64,000 bases of DNA from Ricinus communis (Eukaryota > Streptophyta > Magnoliopsida > Malpighiales > Euphorbiaceae): assembly GCF_019578655.1 (NCBI RefSeq), contig NC_063264.1:14434429-14498428 (forward strand), read 5' to 3'. Every line of letters starts with the position of its first letter. Position 1 is the first letter of the stretch. The notes below the pieces were generated by a model. That model had not been told where the DNA came from. It saw only the letters and a program-made list of their open reading frames with translations, and did not search any database. The position numbers and the translations under genes were made by a program. Positions 36,684 to 52,018 of this stretch are shown here, piece by piece.

Positions 36684-38350
36684 TGTCACGACCCCACCTG
36701 TGGCCTTGACTCAAGACTAGGGAATGGGTAGGCTTAAGGCCACCGAAACCCGTAGTAAGCCTGACACTCACTGATTTAAACAAATCTCATCTCAAATTAA
36801 TATTATTAAAGCCACAATTCATCTTAAATGCTACATTTTACATAAATACTTGGGCCCCCAAAAAAAACTAGGCGAGACCTCAAACTCGGAAAATTTACAA
36901 CTGATACATCTACTATTACTACTCACGGAGAATCTAAGATTTACCAATTTACATACCAAATCAAATACATCACCCGATGATGAAGGAGTCAAGTTAATTA
37001 ATAAGAGTCGCGAGAGGACTAAATACGAACCGAAAAACATAAATGGAGACCTGGGCCTCGAGAGTGAGTTAAAATCAAATAATCTAGAGACTATTGCTTC
37101 TTCCTCGGAAAATATAGATTATTCAAATCGATATCAAACCATACTATAATTATACCCTACTATTTCCTTCACATAAAAATATCAATCATTCGAATCAAAA
37201 TATCAACCATGCACGTAAATACAATCCATATTATAATCATACCATAATAAATAAATAAATGAATAATAAAAATATATTTACTTTTACGGGACGAGTGGCT
37301 CGGTAGAACCCTAAACCCCAAAATCTAACGTACCATTTTGGCTCTCTTAATCCAATAAGATCTGCTCAGAGAGCAAGCTCCGATCAGGTCCTTACCTCCA
37401 AACTGAACACTTGAATGCCAAATAAGCCTGCAGAGCATCGCCGATCGTGGGCCTTAACTCCTAATCAATCGAATCCCACCAGAGAGCAAGCTCGATCAGG
37501 CAAACAAATCCATAATAACCTTATGTCCATGATCATTACCGATACATTATTCTCGACAATAACCCAGGACGCCTCTCTCTCCTCCCTTTCTTCCTCTTCC
37601 TCTTCCCCGATTTCTTTCCTTTCAATATCGACATTAGGCCCCCAAACTTTTTCTTATTGCAATTTGTCCTCAACTTTCTTAATTACTACAATTTCTCATC
37701 CTGCGAATTCCAATTTAACCCCCAAACTTCTTTTTAGCCTTTCAATTAAGCCCCTAACTATTTAATTTGGGCCAAATCCGAATTATTGAAAATACACAAT
37801 TACAAAATATCCCTCGATCGATATATTTATTTACAAATACCAAGCTCACAAATTTCCATTAAAACCCCATAAAAATAAAATTATACTTTTAATCCTTATT
37901 CCAAAATAAATTTCCAATTTAGTCCTAACACAATAAATTAAATTAAATAATCAAATTCCAACTTAAAATTTAATACTACTAATCAATTATAATACCAATT
38001 TTCTCAAAATTATTTTATTAAAACATCCTTTATAATTTCTTCCAAAATTTTCAATATATAATTTTACTTATATAAATATGCATTTGGGAAAATTTGAATA
38101 GCCAAAATATAATCATTTCTCAAATAATTTACTTGAATAATTTCTTAAAATTTCAAACTAATCAAGTAGAAAATAACTCATTTATTTGATTAATATTAAA
38201 TTTTCATTAAATCATTTGAAATTAAACCCAATAATAATGAAGCTAAAATTAACTTAAATAAAAACTCATTATTAAATATATAAAAATTGTGGTGTTACAA
38301 ACTTAAATAAAAACTCATTATTACATATATAAAAAATTCCGGGTGTTACA
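36684..38350 (-). mobile_element. 5' LTR with internal deletion (copy E)
   Basis: Runs from TGTCACGACCCC to CCGGGTGTTACA on the plus strand. At 1667 bp it is little more than half of copy A: the part equivalent to about 3790-5140 of LTR A, including the GC-rich block, is missing, with the junction near 37560. The distal terminus is duplicated: 38251-38299 and 38300-38350 both start AACTTAAATAAAAACTC and end GTGTTACA. Unlike A to D this copy is attached to its primer site. It represents a related but distinct subfamily member. Confidence 0.72.
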
Positions 38351-38619
38351 TCCCTCATCCTGGAATTTCTCTAAACCAAAGCACGTTTAACTTTAGAGCT
38401 CCTACAACTCCACAGCCAAACAACCAAAAGGCGCCTCATGTGATTAGTTCCAACTCTTTACATATATGTTATCAACCATTCCTCATCCCATTTCGATGTG
38501 CAATTCGATTCATTCATATACCCCCGTACCTTAGAGTGCTGCTATTCTAGAAGCCTGCCAGAAGCCGCTCCTTGTCCAAGCATCCAATCCTTGCCCCGGC
38601 GTCCACATGTCTTCCCTGA
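38351..38619. other. Unassigned segment between LTR E and LTR F
   Basis: Non-satellite sequence of mixed composition with no open frame of note. Words such as AAAGCACGTTTAACTTTAGAG resemble stretches I associate with plant Ty3/gypsy LTR or leader sequence, but I cannot assign it. Confidence 0.35.
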
Positions 38620-39163
38620 ATTTCTAAATCTTTATTTCGGTATGTGTTGAATGATTAGACTATGATTAATATATATGTGTTGATTGTAATATTAGGATAA
38701 GGCTATAGTAAAACATACCGCATGATGGGTTACATCAGGACCGCGTGCGCACCGATAATGATTAGAGACAAGTAACAAGATTATTTGATTTTAACTCACC
38801 CTTGAGTTTTATTTTTCAGGTGATAGTTAGAGTTCTTCTCCGTCCTGTATTGTGACAGTCTGACTTCTTCTTCATCGGGCTTTTTTTGTAAATAATCTAT
38901 ACTTCCATATTTTTAGTTATTTTATACTCTAGATCTTCTGCAATAGAGTACTTTTAATTTGTTGTGACTTCTCTGGTCCATGATGGATGTGGGATGTTAT
39001 AAGACCGGTTAGAATGATTTATGGCATGTCAGTCATGAATTATGATATGTTATTAGCACTTTATTTGAATTATCGGTCTGTAAGGCTAACTACGTGATTC
39101 GATGGCCTTAAGCCTATCCATTCCCTAGTGCCGGTCACGAACCCACAATATCGGGTCGTGATA
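38620..39163 (+). mobile_element. 3' part of a plus-oriented LTR (copy F)
   Basis: From TTTATTTCGGTATGTGTTG to TCGGGTCGTGATA it follows the 3' third of LTR A with large gaps. Shared words include GGGTTACATCAGGACCGCG, GATTTTAACTCACCCTTGAG and CCATTCCCTAGTGCCGGTCACG. Satellite begins immediately after at 39164. It is more diverged than the other copies, so probably a different subfamily. The minisatellite and GC-rich block are absent. Confidence 0.68.
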
Positions 39164-42100
39164 GGGTATATTTGTCGATATAAGAAAATAACCCCGTAAA
39201 ACGTGTAAATTTATGAATTTGACAAAATAACTCCATAATAGTGCTAATAATAAAATATGAGAAAAAAACCCCGTAAAAGTGGCATATTTATCAATATAAG
39301 TAAATAAGCCCGTAAAACATGTATATTTATGAAACGGAGAAAACAACCCCATAAAAGTAGTATAATTGCGAGTTTGAAAAAACAGCTTCATAGAAGAGAT
39401 AAATTTTTCAATATGGGAAAACAACCATGTAAAATGGGGATATTTATCAATCGAAGAAAATAACCCCGTAACTTTGGTATATTTGTGAGTGTGAGAATAC
39501 CTCTTTAATGGGTTAATTTTATAATATGAGGAAACAACCCCGTAAAAAAGAGGTATATTTGTCGATATAAGAAAATAACCCCGTAAAATGTGTATATTTA
39601 TGAATTTAAAAAAACAACCTTATAATTATGCAAATAATTTAATATGAAAAAATGACCCCATAAAAGTGGTATATTTATCAATATAAGAAAATAACCCCAT
39701 AAAACGTGTATATTTATGAATCTGAGAAAACAACCTCGTAAAAGTAGTGCAATTGCGAGGTATAAGAAAACAACCTCGTAGAAGGGATAAATCTTTTAAT
39801 ATGAGAAAATAACCTCGTAATACGGGGATATTTATCAATCGGAGAAAATAACCCCGTAATTTTAGTATATTAGTGAGTATGAGAAAACAACCTCTTAAAT
39901 AGGTTAATTTTATAATATGAGAATAAAACCCGTAAGAGGGGTATATTTATTGATATAAGAAAATAAACCCGTAAAACATGTATGTTTATGAATTTGAGAA
40001 AACAACCCTATAACAGCGCTAATAATTTAATATGAAAAAACGACCCCATAAAATGGTATATTTATCGATATAAAAAAATAACTCTAAAACATGTATATTT
40101 ATAAATCTAAGAAAACAACCCCGTAAAAGTAGTGTAATTGTGAATCTGAGAAAACAGCCTCGTAGAAGGGGTAAATTTTTTAATATGAGAAAATAACCTC
40201 GTAAGAGGGGTATATTTATAAATACTAGGAAAAAACCCCGTAATAAAGGGATATTTATTAATCGAAGAAAATTTTCCCGTAATATTGGCATATTTGTGAG
40301 TATGAAAAAACAACCTCTTAAATGGGTTAATTTTAGAATATGAGAAAACAACCCTCTAAAAGGGTATATTTGTCGATATCAGAAAATAACGTCATAAAGC
40401 GTGTATATTTATGAATTTGAGAAAACAACCCCATAATAGTGCTAATAATTTAATATGAAAAAACGACACCATAAAATGGTTATATTTATCAATATAACAA
40501 AATAACCCTGTAAAACGTGCATATTTATGAATCTAAAAAACAACCCTATAAAAGTAGTGTAATTGCGAGTCTCAGAAAACAGCCTCGTAAAAGGGGTAAA
40601 TTTCTTAATACGAGAAAACAACCCCATAAGAGGGTATATTTATAAATATTAGAAAATAAACCTGTAATACGGGGATATTTATCAATCGGAGAAAATAACC
40701 CTGTAATTTTGGTATATTTGTGAGTATGAGAAAACAACCCCTTAAATGGATCAATTTTAGAATATGGGAAAACAACCCCGTAAAAGGGGTATATTTGACG
40801 ATATAAGAAAATAACCCCGTAAAACGTGTATATTTATGAATTTGACAAAACAACCCCATAATAGTGCTAATAATTTAATATGAAAAAACAACCTCGTAAA
40901 AGTGGTATATTTATCAATATAAGAAAATAACCCCATAAAACGCGTATATTTATGACTCCGAGAAAACAACCCCGTAAAAGTGGTGTAATTGAGAGTCTAA
41001 GAAAACAGCCTCGTAGAACGGGCAAAATTTCTTGAAATGACAAAATAACCCCGTAATACGGGGATATTTATAATTCAGAGAAAAATAATCCAGTAATTTT
41101 GGTATTATCTCTGAGTGTGAAAAAACAACACCTTAAATGGGTTAATTTTATAATTGAGAAAATAACCACGTAAAATGTGTATGTTTATGAATTTGAGAAA
41201 ATAACTCCATAATAGTGCTACTAATTTAATATGAGAAAACAACCCCGTAAAAGTGGTATATTTATCAATACAAGTAAATACTCCGTAAAACGTGTATATT
41301 TATGAATATGAGAAAATAACACCGTAAACGTAGTGCAATTACAAGTCTGAGAAAACAGCCTTGTAGAAGGGGTAAATTTTTTAATATAAGAAAACAACCC
41401 CGTAATACGGGGATATTTATCAATCGGAGAAAATAACCCCATAATTTTGGTATATTTGTGAGTGTGAGAAAACAATCTCATAAATGGGATAATTTCATAA
41501 TATGAGAAAATAACCTCGTAAAAGGGGTATATTTGTCGATATAAAAAAATAACCTCGTAAAACGTGTATATTAAAGAATTTGAGAAAATAACCCCATAAT
41601 TGTGCTAAAAATTTATATGAGAAAACGACCTCGTAAAAGTGGTATATTTATCAATATAAGATAATAACCCCGTAAAATATGTATATTTATGAATCTGAGA
41701 AAACAACCCCGTAAAAGTAGTGCAATTGCAAGTTCATGAAAACAGCCTCGTAGAACGGGCAAAATTTCTTGATATGAGAAAACAACCCCGTAATACAGAA
41801 AAATTTATCAATTAGAGAAAATAGCCCAGTAATTTCGCTATATTTGTGAGTGTGATAAAACAACACCTTAAATGGGTTAATTTTATAATATGAGAAAACA
41901 ACCCCGTAAAAGCGATATATTTATCGATATAAGAAAATAACCTCGTAAAACGTGTATATTAATGAATTTGAGAAAATAACTCCATAATTGTGCTAATGAT
42001 TGAATATGAGAAAACGACCACGTAAAAGTGGTATCTTTATCAATATAAGAAAATAACCCCGTAATTTTTGTATATTTATGAATTTGAGAAAACAACCCCA

Positions 42101-45100
42101 TTATAATGCTAATAAGTTAATATGAGTGAACGACCTATAAAAGTGGTATATTTATCAATATAAGAAAATAACCTGTTAAAATGTGTATATTTATGAATCT
42201 GAGAAAACAACCCCGTAGAAGTAGTGTAATTGCGAGTCTAAGAAAATAGCCTCGTAGAAGGGGTAAATTCTTTAATAAGAGATAACAACCCTGTAAGAGG
42301 GGTCTATTTATAAATATTAGAAAGCAATCCAGTAATACGGGGATATTTATCAATCAGAGAAAATAATCCTGTAATTTTGGTATTTTTGTGAGTTTAAGAA
42401 AACTACCCCTTAAATGGGTTAATTTTATAATATGAGAGAACAACCCCGTAAAAAGGGGTATATTTGTCAATATAAGAAAACATCCCCTTAGAATGTGTAT
42501 ATTTATTAATGTGAGAAAACAATCTCGTAAAAGTAGTGTAATTGTGAGCTTGAGAAAACAGCCTCGTAGAAGGGGTAAATTTTTTAATATGAGAAAATAA
42601 CCCCGGAATATGGGGATTTTTATCAATTAGAGAAAATAACCCCGTAATTTTGGTATATTTCTGAGTATGAGATAACAACCCCTTAAATGGATTAATTTTA
42701 GAATATGGGAAAACAACCTCGTAAAAGGGGTATATTTGTCGATATAAGAAAATAACCACGTAAAACGTGTATATTTATGAATTTGACAAAACAACCCCAT
42801 AATAGTGCTAATAATATAATATGAAAAAATAACCTCGTAAAAGTAGTTTATTTATCAATATAAGAAAATGACTCCATAAAACATGTATATTTATTAATCT
42901 GAGAAAACAACCCTCTACAATTTAGAGTTTGAGAAAACAACCTCGTAGAGGGCGTAAATTTTTTATATGAGAAAACAACCCCATAATATGAGGATATTTA
43001 TCAATTGAAAAAAATAACCAAGTAATTTTGGTATATTTGTAAGTGTGAGAACATAATCTCTAAAATGGGTTAATTTTATAATATGAGAAAATAACCCCGT
43101 AAAAGGGGTATATTTGTCAATATAAGAAAATAACCCCGTAAAATGTGTATATTACTGAATTTGAGAAAACAACCCCATAATAGTGCTAATAATTTAACAT
43201 GAGAAAACGACCCCGTAAAAGTGGTATGTTTATCAATATAAGAAAATAACCCCGTAAAACGTGTATATTTATGAATCTGAGAAAACAACCTCGTAAAAGT
43301 TGTGTAATTGTGAGTCTGAGAAAACAGCCACGTAGAAGGGGTAAATTTTTAAATATGAGAAAACAACCCCGTAATACGTGGATATTTATCAAACACAGAA
43401 AATAACCCCGTAATTTTGGTATATCTGTGAGTATGAGAAAACAACCCGTAAAAGGGGTACATTTATCGATATAAGAGAATAACCCCGTAAAACGTGCATA
43501 TTTATGAATTTGAGAAAACAACCCCATGATATGCTAATAATTTAATGTGAGAAAATGACCCCGTAAAAGTGGTGTATTTAACAATATAAGAAAATAACCC
43601 GTAAAACGTGTAAATTTATGAATCTGAGAAAACAAACCCGTAAAAATAATGTAATTGCGAGTCTGAGAAAACAGCCACGTAGAAGGGGTAAATTTTTCAA
43701 TATGAGAAAATAACCCCATAATAGTGCAAATAATTTAATATGAGAAAACAACTCGTAAAAGTGGTATATTTATCAATATAAGAAAATAACTCCGTAAATC
43801 GTGTATATTTATGAAGCTGAGAAAACAATCCCGTAAAAGTAGTATAATTGCTAGTCTGAGAAAACAGGCTCGTAGAAGGGGTAAATTTTTTAATATGAGA
43901 AAACAACCCCGTAATATGGGATATTTATCAATCGGAGAAAATAATCCCAAAATTTAGGTATAGTTGTGAGTATAAGAAAACAACCTCTTAAATAGTTTAA
44001 TTTTATAATATGAGAAAACAACCCCGTAAAAGGGGTATATTTATCGATATAAGAAAATAACCCCGTAAAATGTGTATATTATAGAATTTGAGAAAACAAC
44101 CCCATAATAGTGCTAATAAATTAATATGAGAAAACGACCCCGTAAAAGTGGTATGTTTATCAATATAAGAAAATAATCCCGTAAAACGTGTATATTTATG
44201 TATTTGAGAAAACAATCTCGTAAAAGTAGTGTAATTGCGAGTCTGAGAAAACAGCCTCGTAGAATGGGTAAATTTTTTAATATGAGAAAACAATCCCATA
44301 AGAGGGGTATATTTACAAATATTAGAAAATAACCCCGTAATACGGAGATATTTATCAATCGGAGAAAATAATCTCGTAATTTTGGTATATTTGTGAGTAT
44401 GAGAAAACAACCCCTTAAATGGATTAATTTTATAATATGAGAAAACAACCATGTAAAAGGGAAATAATTGTCGACATAAGAAAATAACCCCGTAAGATAG
44501 GTATATTTATAAATATTAGAAAAAGACCCCGTAATACGGGGATATTTATCAATCAGTGAAATTAACTCCGAAATTTTGGTATATTTGTGAGTAAGAGAAA
44601 ACAACCCCTTAAATGGGTTAATTTTAGAATATGAGAAAACAACCCTGTAAAAGGAAAATATTTGTCGACATAAAAAAATAACCCGTAAAACATGTATATT
44701 TATGAATTTGACAAAACAATCCCATAATAATGCTAATTATTTTATATGAGAAAACAACCCCGTGTAAGTGGTATATTTATCAATATAAGAAAATAACCCC
44801 GTAAAACGTGTATATTATGAATCTGAAAAAACAACCCCGTAAAAGAAGTGTAATTGCGAGTCTGAGAAAACAGCCTCGTAGAAGGGGTAAATTTTTTAAT
44901 ATTAGAAAACAACCCCGTAATGCGAGGATATTTATGAATCGGAGAAAATAACCTTGTAATTTTGGTATTTTGGTGAGTTTGAGAAAACAACCATTTAAAC
45001 GGGTTAATTTTAGAATATGAGAAAATAACCCCGTAAAAGAGGTATATTTGTGGATATAAGAAATTAACTTCGTAAAACGTATATATTTATAAATTTGACA

Positions 45101-45394
45101 AAACAACCCTATAATAGTGCTAATAATTTAATATGAGAAACTGACCCTGTAAAATTGGTATATTTATAAATATAGGAAAATAAGCCGGTAAAACGTATAC
45201 ATTTATGAATCTGAGAAAACAACCCCATAAAAGTAGTGTAATTGCGAGTCTGAGAAAATAGCCTCGTAGAAGGGGTAAATTTTTTCATATGAGAAAACAA
45301 CCCCGTAGTATGGGGATATTTATCAATATTAGAAAACAACCCTGTAATTTTGGTATATTTGTAATTATGAGAAAACAACCCCTTAAATCGATTA

Positions 45395-45399
45395 ATTTT
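45395..45399. other. Empty insertion site matching LTR A
   Basis: Around this point the sequence reads CCCCTTAAATCGATTAATTTTAGAATATGAG without interruption. The left part equals the flank before 3026, including the unusual TCGATTAA, and the right part equals the flank after 6067, including CAACCACGTAAAAGGAAAA. One ATTTT is present instead of two. This is the pre-insertion state. Confidence 0.87.
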
Positions 45400-48300
45400 A
45401 GAATATGAGAAAACAACCACGTAAAAGGAAAATATTTGTCGATATAAGAAAATAACCCCATAAAACGTATATATTTATGAATTTGACAAAACAACCCCAT
45501 ATTAGTGCTAATAATTTAATATGAGAAAATGACCCCGTAAAAGTGGTATATTTATCAATATAAGAATATAACTCCATAAAACGTGTATATTTATGAATCT
45601 GAGGAAATAACCCCGTAAAAGTAAAATAATTGAGAGTCTATGAAAACAGCCTCGTAAAACGGGTAAACCTCTTAATATGAGAAAACAATCCCCTAATACA
45701 CGGATATTTATCAATAGGAGAAAATAACCCTGTAATTTTGGTATATTTGTGAGTATGAGAAAACAACCCCTTAAATTGGTTAATTTTATAATATGAATAA
45801 ACAACCTAGTAAAAGAAGTATATTTATCAAAATAAGAAAATAACCCCGTAAAACGTGTATGTTAATGAATTTGAGTAAACAACCTCATAATAGTGCTAAT
45901 AATTTAATATGAGAAAACGACCCCGTAAAATTAGTATATTTATAAATATAAGATAATAACTCCGTAAAACGTGTATATTTACGAATATAAGAAAACAACC
46001 CCGTAATAGTAGTGTAATTGCGAGTCTGAGAAAATAGCCTCGTAGAAGGGATAAATTTTTTAATATGAGAAAACAACCACGTAATACGTGGATATTTATC
46101 AATCGGAGAAAATAACCCCATAATTTTGGTATATTTGTGAGTATGAGAAAACAACCCCATAAAAGGGGTACATTTGTCGATATAAGAGAATAACCCCATA
46201 AAACTTGTATATTTATTAATTTGAGAAAACAATCCCATAATAGTGTTAATAATTTAATATGAGAAAATAACCCCGTAAAAATGGTGTATTTATCAATATA
46301 AGATAATAACCCCGTAAAACGTGCATATTTATGAATCTCAGAAAATAACACTGTAAAAGTAGTATAATTGCGAATCTGAGAAAATATTCTCGTGGAAAGG
46401 GTAAATTTTTTCATATGAGAAAACAACCCCGTGTATTTATAAATTGGAGAAAATAACCCAGTAATATTGGTTTATTTGTGAGTATGAGAAAACAATCGCT
46501 TAAATGGATTAATTCTATAATAAGAGAAAACAACCCCGTAAAATGGGTGTATTTATCGATATAAGAAAATAACCTCGTAAAATGTGTATATTTATGAATT
46601 TGAGAAAACAATCCCATAATAGTGCTAATAATTTAATATGGGAAAATGACCCCGTAAAAGTGGTAGATTTGTCAATATAAAAAAATAACCCAGTAAAACG
46701 TGTATATTTATGAATCTCAGAAAATAATCCCGTAACAGTAGTGTAATTGCGACTCTAAGAAAACAGTCTCGTAGAAGGGGTAAATTTTTTAATATGAGAA
46801 AACAACCCCGTAAAAGGGGTATTTTTATCAATATAAGAGAATAATCTCGTAAAGCGTGTATATTTATGATTTGTCAAAATAACCCCATAATAGTGCTAAT
46901 AATTTAATATGAGAAAATGACCTCGCAAAAGTGGTATATTTATCGATATAAGAAAATAACCCCGTAAGATGTGTATATTTATGAATTTGAGAAAACCACC
47001 CCGCAGAAGTAGTGTAATTGCGAGTCTGAGAAAATAGCCTCGTAGGAAGGGCAAATTTTTTAATATGCGAAAACAAACCTGTAATACGAGGATATTTATC
47101 AATCGGAAGTAATAACCCCGTAATTTTGGTATATTTGTGAGTGTGAGAAAACAACCCCGTAAAAGGGGTATAATTGTCGATATAAGAAAATAACCCCGTG
47201 AAACGTGTATATTTATGAATTTGAGAAAACAACCCCATAATAGTGCTAATAATTTAATATGAGAAAACGACCACGTAAAAAGGGTTTATTTGTTATTATA
47301 AGAAAATAACCCCGTAAAACGTGCATATTTTTTAATCTGACAAAACAAACCCATAAAAGTAGTGTAATTGCGAGTATGAGAAAACAGCTTCGTAGAAAGG
47401 GTAAATTTTTTAATATGAGAAAACAATCCCGTAAGAGGTGTATATTTATGAATATTAGAAAACATCCCCGTATTACGACGATATTTATCAATGGGAGAAA
47501 ATAACCCAATAATTTAGGTATATTTGTGAGTATTAGAAAACAACCCCTTAAATGGATTAGTTTTAGAATATGAGAAAACGACCCCGTAATACGGGGATAT
47601 TTATCAATCGAAGAAAATAATCCCGTAATTTTGGTATATTTGTGAGTATGAGACAACAACCTTTTAAATGGGTTAATTTTAGAATATGAGAAAACAACCC
47701 AGTAAAAAGGGTATATTTGTCCATATAAGAAAATAACACTGTAAAAACGTGTGTATTTATGAATTTGACAAAACAACCCCATAATAGTGCTAATAATTTA
47801 ATATGAGAAAACGACCCTGTAAAAGTGGTATATTTATCAATATAAGAAAATAACCCTGTAAAACGTGCATATTTATGAATCTGAGAAAACAACACTGTAA
47901 AATTAGTATAATTGCGAGTCTGACAAAATATTCTCGTGGAATGGGTAAATTTTTTCATGTGAGAAAACAACCCCGTAATACGGAAATATTTATAAATTGG
48001 AGAAAATAACCCAGTAATATTGGTTTATTTGTGAGTATGAGAAAACAACCCCTTAAATGGGTTAATTTTATAATATGAGAGAACAACCCCGTAAAAGGGG
48101 TATATTTGTTAATATAAGAAAATAACCTCGTAAAACGTGTATATTTATGAATTTGAGAAAACAACCCCATAATAGTGCTAATAATTTAATATGAGAAAAC
48201 AACCCCGTAAAAGGGGTATATTTGTTAATATAAGAAAATAACCCGTAAAACGTGTATATTTTTGAATCTGACCAACCAACCCCATAAAAGTAGTGTAATT

Positions 48301-51300
48301 GCGAGTCTGAGAAAACAGCCTCGTAGAAGGGGTAAATTTTTTAATATAAGCAAACAATCTCGTAAGAAGTGTATATTTATAAATATTAGAAAACAACCCG
48401 TAATACGGCGATATTTATCAATCGGAGAAAATAACCTCTTAATTTGGGTATATTTGTGAGTATGAGAAAACAACACCTTAAATGGATTAATTTTAGAATA
48501 AGAGAAAACAACACCGTAAAAGAGGTATATTTGTCGATATAAGAAAATAACTCTATTAAACGTGTATATTTATGAATTTGATAAAACAATCCCATAATAG
48601 TACTAATAATTTAATATGCGAAAACGACCCCGTAAAATTGGTATTTTTATTAATATAAGAAAGCAATTCCGTAAAACGTGTATATTTATGAATCTGAGAA
48701 AATAACCAAATAAAAGTAGTCTAATTGCGGGTATGAAAAAATAGGCTCGTAGAAGGGTTAAATTTTTTAATATGAGAAAACAACCCCGTAGACGGGGATA
48801 TTTATCAATATTAGAAAACAACACCGTAATTTTGGTATATTTGTAAGTATGAGAAAACAGCCCCTTAAATGTGTTAATTTTAGAATATGGAAAAATAATC
48901 CCGTAAAATTTTTATATTTGTCGATATAAGAAAATAACATCGTAAAACGTGTATTTTTATGAATTTGAGAAAACAACCCTATAATAGTGCTAATAATTTA
49001 ATATGAGAAAACGACCTTGTAAAAGTGGTATATTTATCAATATAAGAAAATAACCCCGTAAAACGTGCATATTTATTAATTTTAGAAAGCAACCCCGTAA
49101 AAGTAGTGTAATTGCGAGTCTAAGAGAATAGCCTAGTAGAAGGGATACATTTTTGAATATGAGAAAACAACCCTGTAATACAGGGATATTTATAACTATT
49201 GGAAAACAATCCTGTAATACGAGGATATTTATAAATCAGAGAAAATTAAACCATAATTTTGGTGTTTTTTGTGAGTTGGAGAAAACAACCCCTTAAATGG
49301 GTTAATTTTATAATATGAGAAAAGAACCCCATAAAAGGCGTATATTTGTTGATATAAGAAAATAATCCCGTAAAACATGTATATTTATGAATTTGACAAA
49401 ATAACCTAATAATAGTGTTAATAATTTAATATGAGAAAACAACACTGTAAAAGTGGTATATTTATCAATATAAGAAAATAATTGTGTAAAACGTGTATAT
49501 TTAAGAATATGAGAAAACGACCCTGTAAAAGTAGTGTAATTGCGAGTCTCAGAAAACAGCCTCATAGAATGGGTAAATTTCTTAATATGAGAAAACAACC
49601 CCGTAATACGAAGATATTTATTAATCGGAGAGTATAACCCGATAATTTTGGTATATTTTATAATATGAGAAAACAACAACGTAAAAGGGGTACGTTTGTC
49701 GATATAAGAAAATAACCTCGAAAAAGGTGTATATTTATGAATTTCAGAAACAACCACATAATAGTGCTAATATTTTAATATGAGAAAACGACCCCGTAAA
49801 AGTGGTATATTTATCAATATAAGAAAATAGCCCCGTAAAACGTGTATATTTATGAATCTGAGCAAAAAACCCCGTAAAAGTAGTGTAATTGCGAATTTGA
49901 GAAAACAGCCTCGTAGAAGGGGTAAATTTTTTAATATGAGAAAATAACCCCGTAAGAGGGGTATATTTATAAATATTAGAAAATAACCTCGTAATACGAG
50001 GATATTTATCAATCGGAGTAAATTACCCCGTAATTTTGGTATATTTGTGAGTATGAGAAAACAACCCCTTAAATGGATTAATTTTAGAATATGAGAAAAA
50101 GATCCCGTAAAAGGGGTATATTTGTCAATATAAGAAAATAACCCCGTAAAACGTTTATATTTATGAATTTGACAAAACAATCTCGTAATAGTGCTAATAA
50201 TTTAATATGAGAAAATGACCCCATGAAAGTGGTATATTTATCAATATAAGAAGATAATCCTGTAATGCGTGTATATTTATGAATTTGAGAAAACAACCCC
50301 GTAAAAGTAGTGTAATTGCTAGTTTGAGAAAACATGCTTGTAGAATGGTTAAATTTTTTAAAATAAGAAAATAACCCCGTAATACGGGGATATTTATCAA
50401 TCGGAGAATATAATCCCGTAATTTATGTATATTTGTGAGTATAAGAAAACAAACTCTTAAATAGAGTAATTTTATAATATGAGAAAATAACCCCGTAAAA
50501 GAGGTATATTTGTCGATATAAAAATTAACTGGTAAAACGTGTGTATTTATGAATTTGACAAAACAACCCCATAATAGTGCTAATAATTTAATATGAGAAA
50601 ATGACCCCATAAAAGTGGTAGATTTGTCAATATAGAAAAATAACCCAGTAAAACGTGTATATTTATGAATTTGAGAAAATAATCCCGTAAAAGTAGTGTA
50701 ATTGTGACTCTAAGAAAACAGTCTCGTAGAAGGGGTAAATTTTTTAATATGACAAAACAACCCCATAATAGTGCCAATAATTTAATATGAGAAAATGACC
50801 CCATAAAATGGGTATATTTGTCAATATAAAAAAATAACCTAGTAAAACGTGTATATTTATGAATCTGAGAAAATAATCCCGGAAAAGTAGTGTAATTGCG
50901 ACTCTAAGAAAACAGTCTCATAGAAGGGGTAAATTTTTTAATATGAGAAAACAACCCTATACTAGTGCTAATAATTTAATATGAGAAAACGACCCCGTAA
51001 AAGGGGTATATTTGTCAAAATAAGAAATTAACCCCGTAAAACGTGCATATTTTTTAATCTGACAAAACAACCTTATAAAAGTAGTGTAATTGTGAGTCTG
51101 AGAAAACAGCCTCGTAGAAGGGGTAAATTTTTTAATATGAGAAAAATATCCAGTAAGGGGTGTATATTTATAAATATTAGGAAACAGTCCGGTAATACGG
51201 TGATATTTATCAATCAGAGAAAATAACCCCATAATTTTGGTATATTTGTGACTATCAGAAAATAACCCCTTAAAGGGATTAATTTTAGAATATGAGAAAA

Positions 51301-51786
51301 CAACCCCGTAAAAGGGGTATATTTGTCGATATAAGAAAATAACTCTGTTAAACGTGTATATTTAAGAATCTGAGAAAACAACCTAATAATAGTGCTAATA
51401 ATTTAATATGAAAAAATGACTCCGTAAAAGTAGTATATTTATCAATATAAGAAAATAACCCTGTAAAACGTATATATTTAAGGATCTGAGAAAACAACCC
51501 CATAAAAGTAGTGTAATTGTGAGTCTCAGAAAACAACCTCATAGAACGGGTAAATTTCTTAGTATGAGAAAACAACCCCGTAATACGGAGATATTAATCA
51601 ATCGGAGAATATAACCCTCTAATTTTGATATATTTTTTAATATGAGAAAACAACCCCTTAAATGGATTAATTTTATAATATGAGAAAACAACCACGTAAA
51701 AAGGGTATATTTGTCGATCTAAGAAAATAACCCCGAAAAAGGCGTATATTTATGAATTTCAGAAAACAACCACATAATAGTGCTAA

Positions 51787-52018
51787 TATTTTAATATGAG
51801 AAAACGACCTCGTAAAAGTGGTATATTTATCAATATAAAAAAATAACCCGGTAAAATATGTATATTTATGAATCTGGGCAAACAACCCCGTAAAAGTAGT
51901 GTATTTTAATATGAGAAAACGACCTCGTAAAAGTGGTATATTTATCAATATAAAAAAATAACCCGGTAAAATATGTATATTTATGAATCTGGGCAAACAA
52001 TCCCGTAAAAGTAGTGTA
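51787..52018 (+). repeat. 116-bp tandem duplication of three monomers
   Basis: The run from TTTTAATATGAGAAAACGAC to GTAAAAGTAGTGTA occurs twice back to back, offset 116 bp, with one visible difference (CAACCCCG versus CAATCCCG). Both copies carry the private variant ATCTGGGCAAACAA. The paralogous position near 14101-14220 has one copy. It is a very recent event. Confidence 0.82.
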
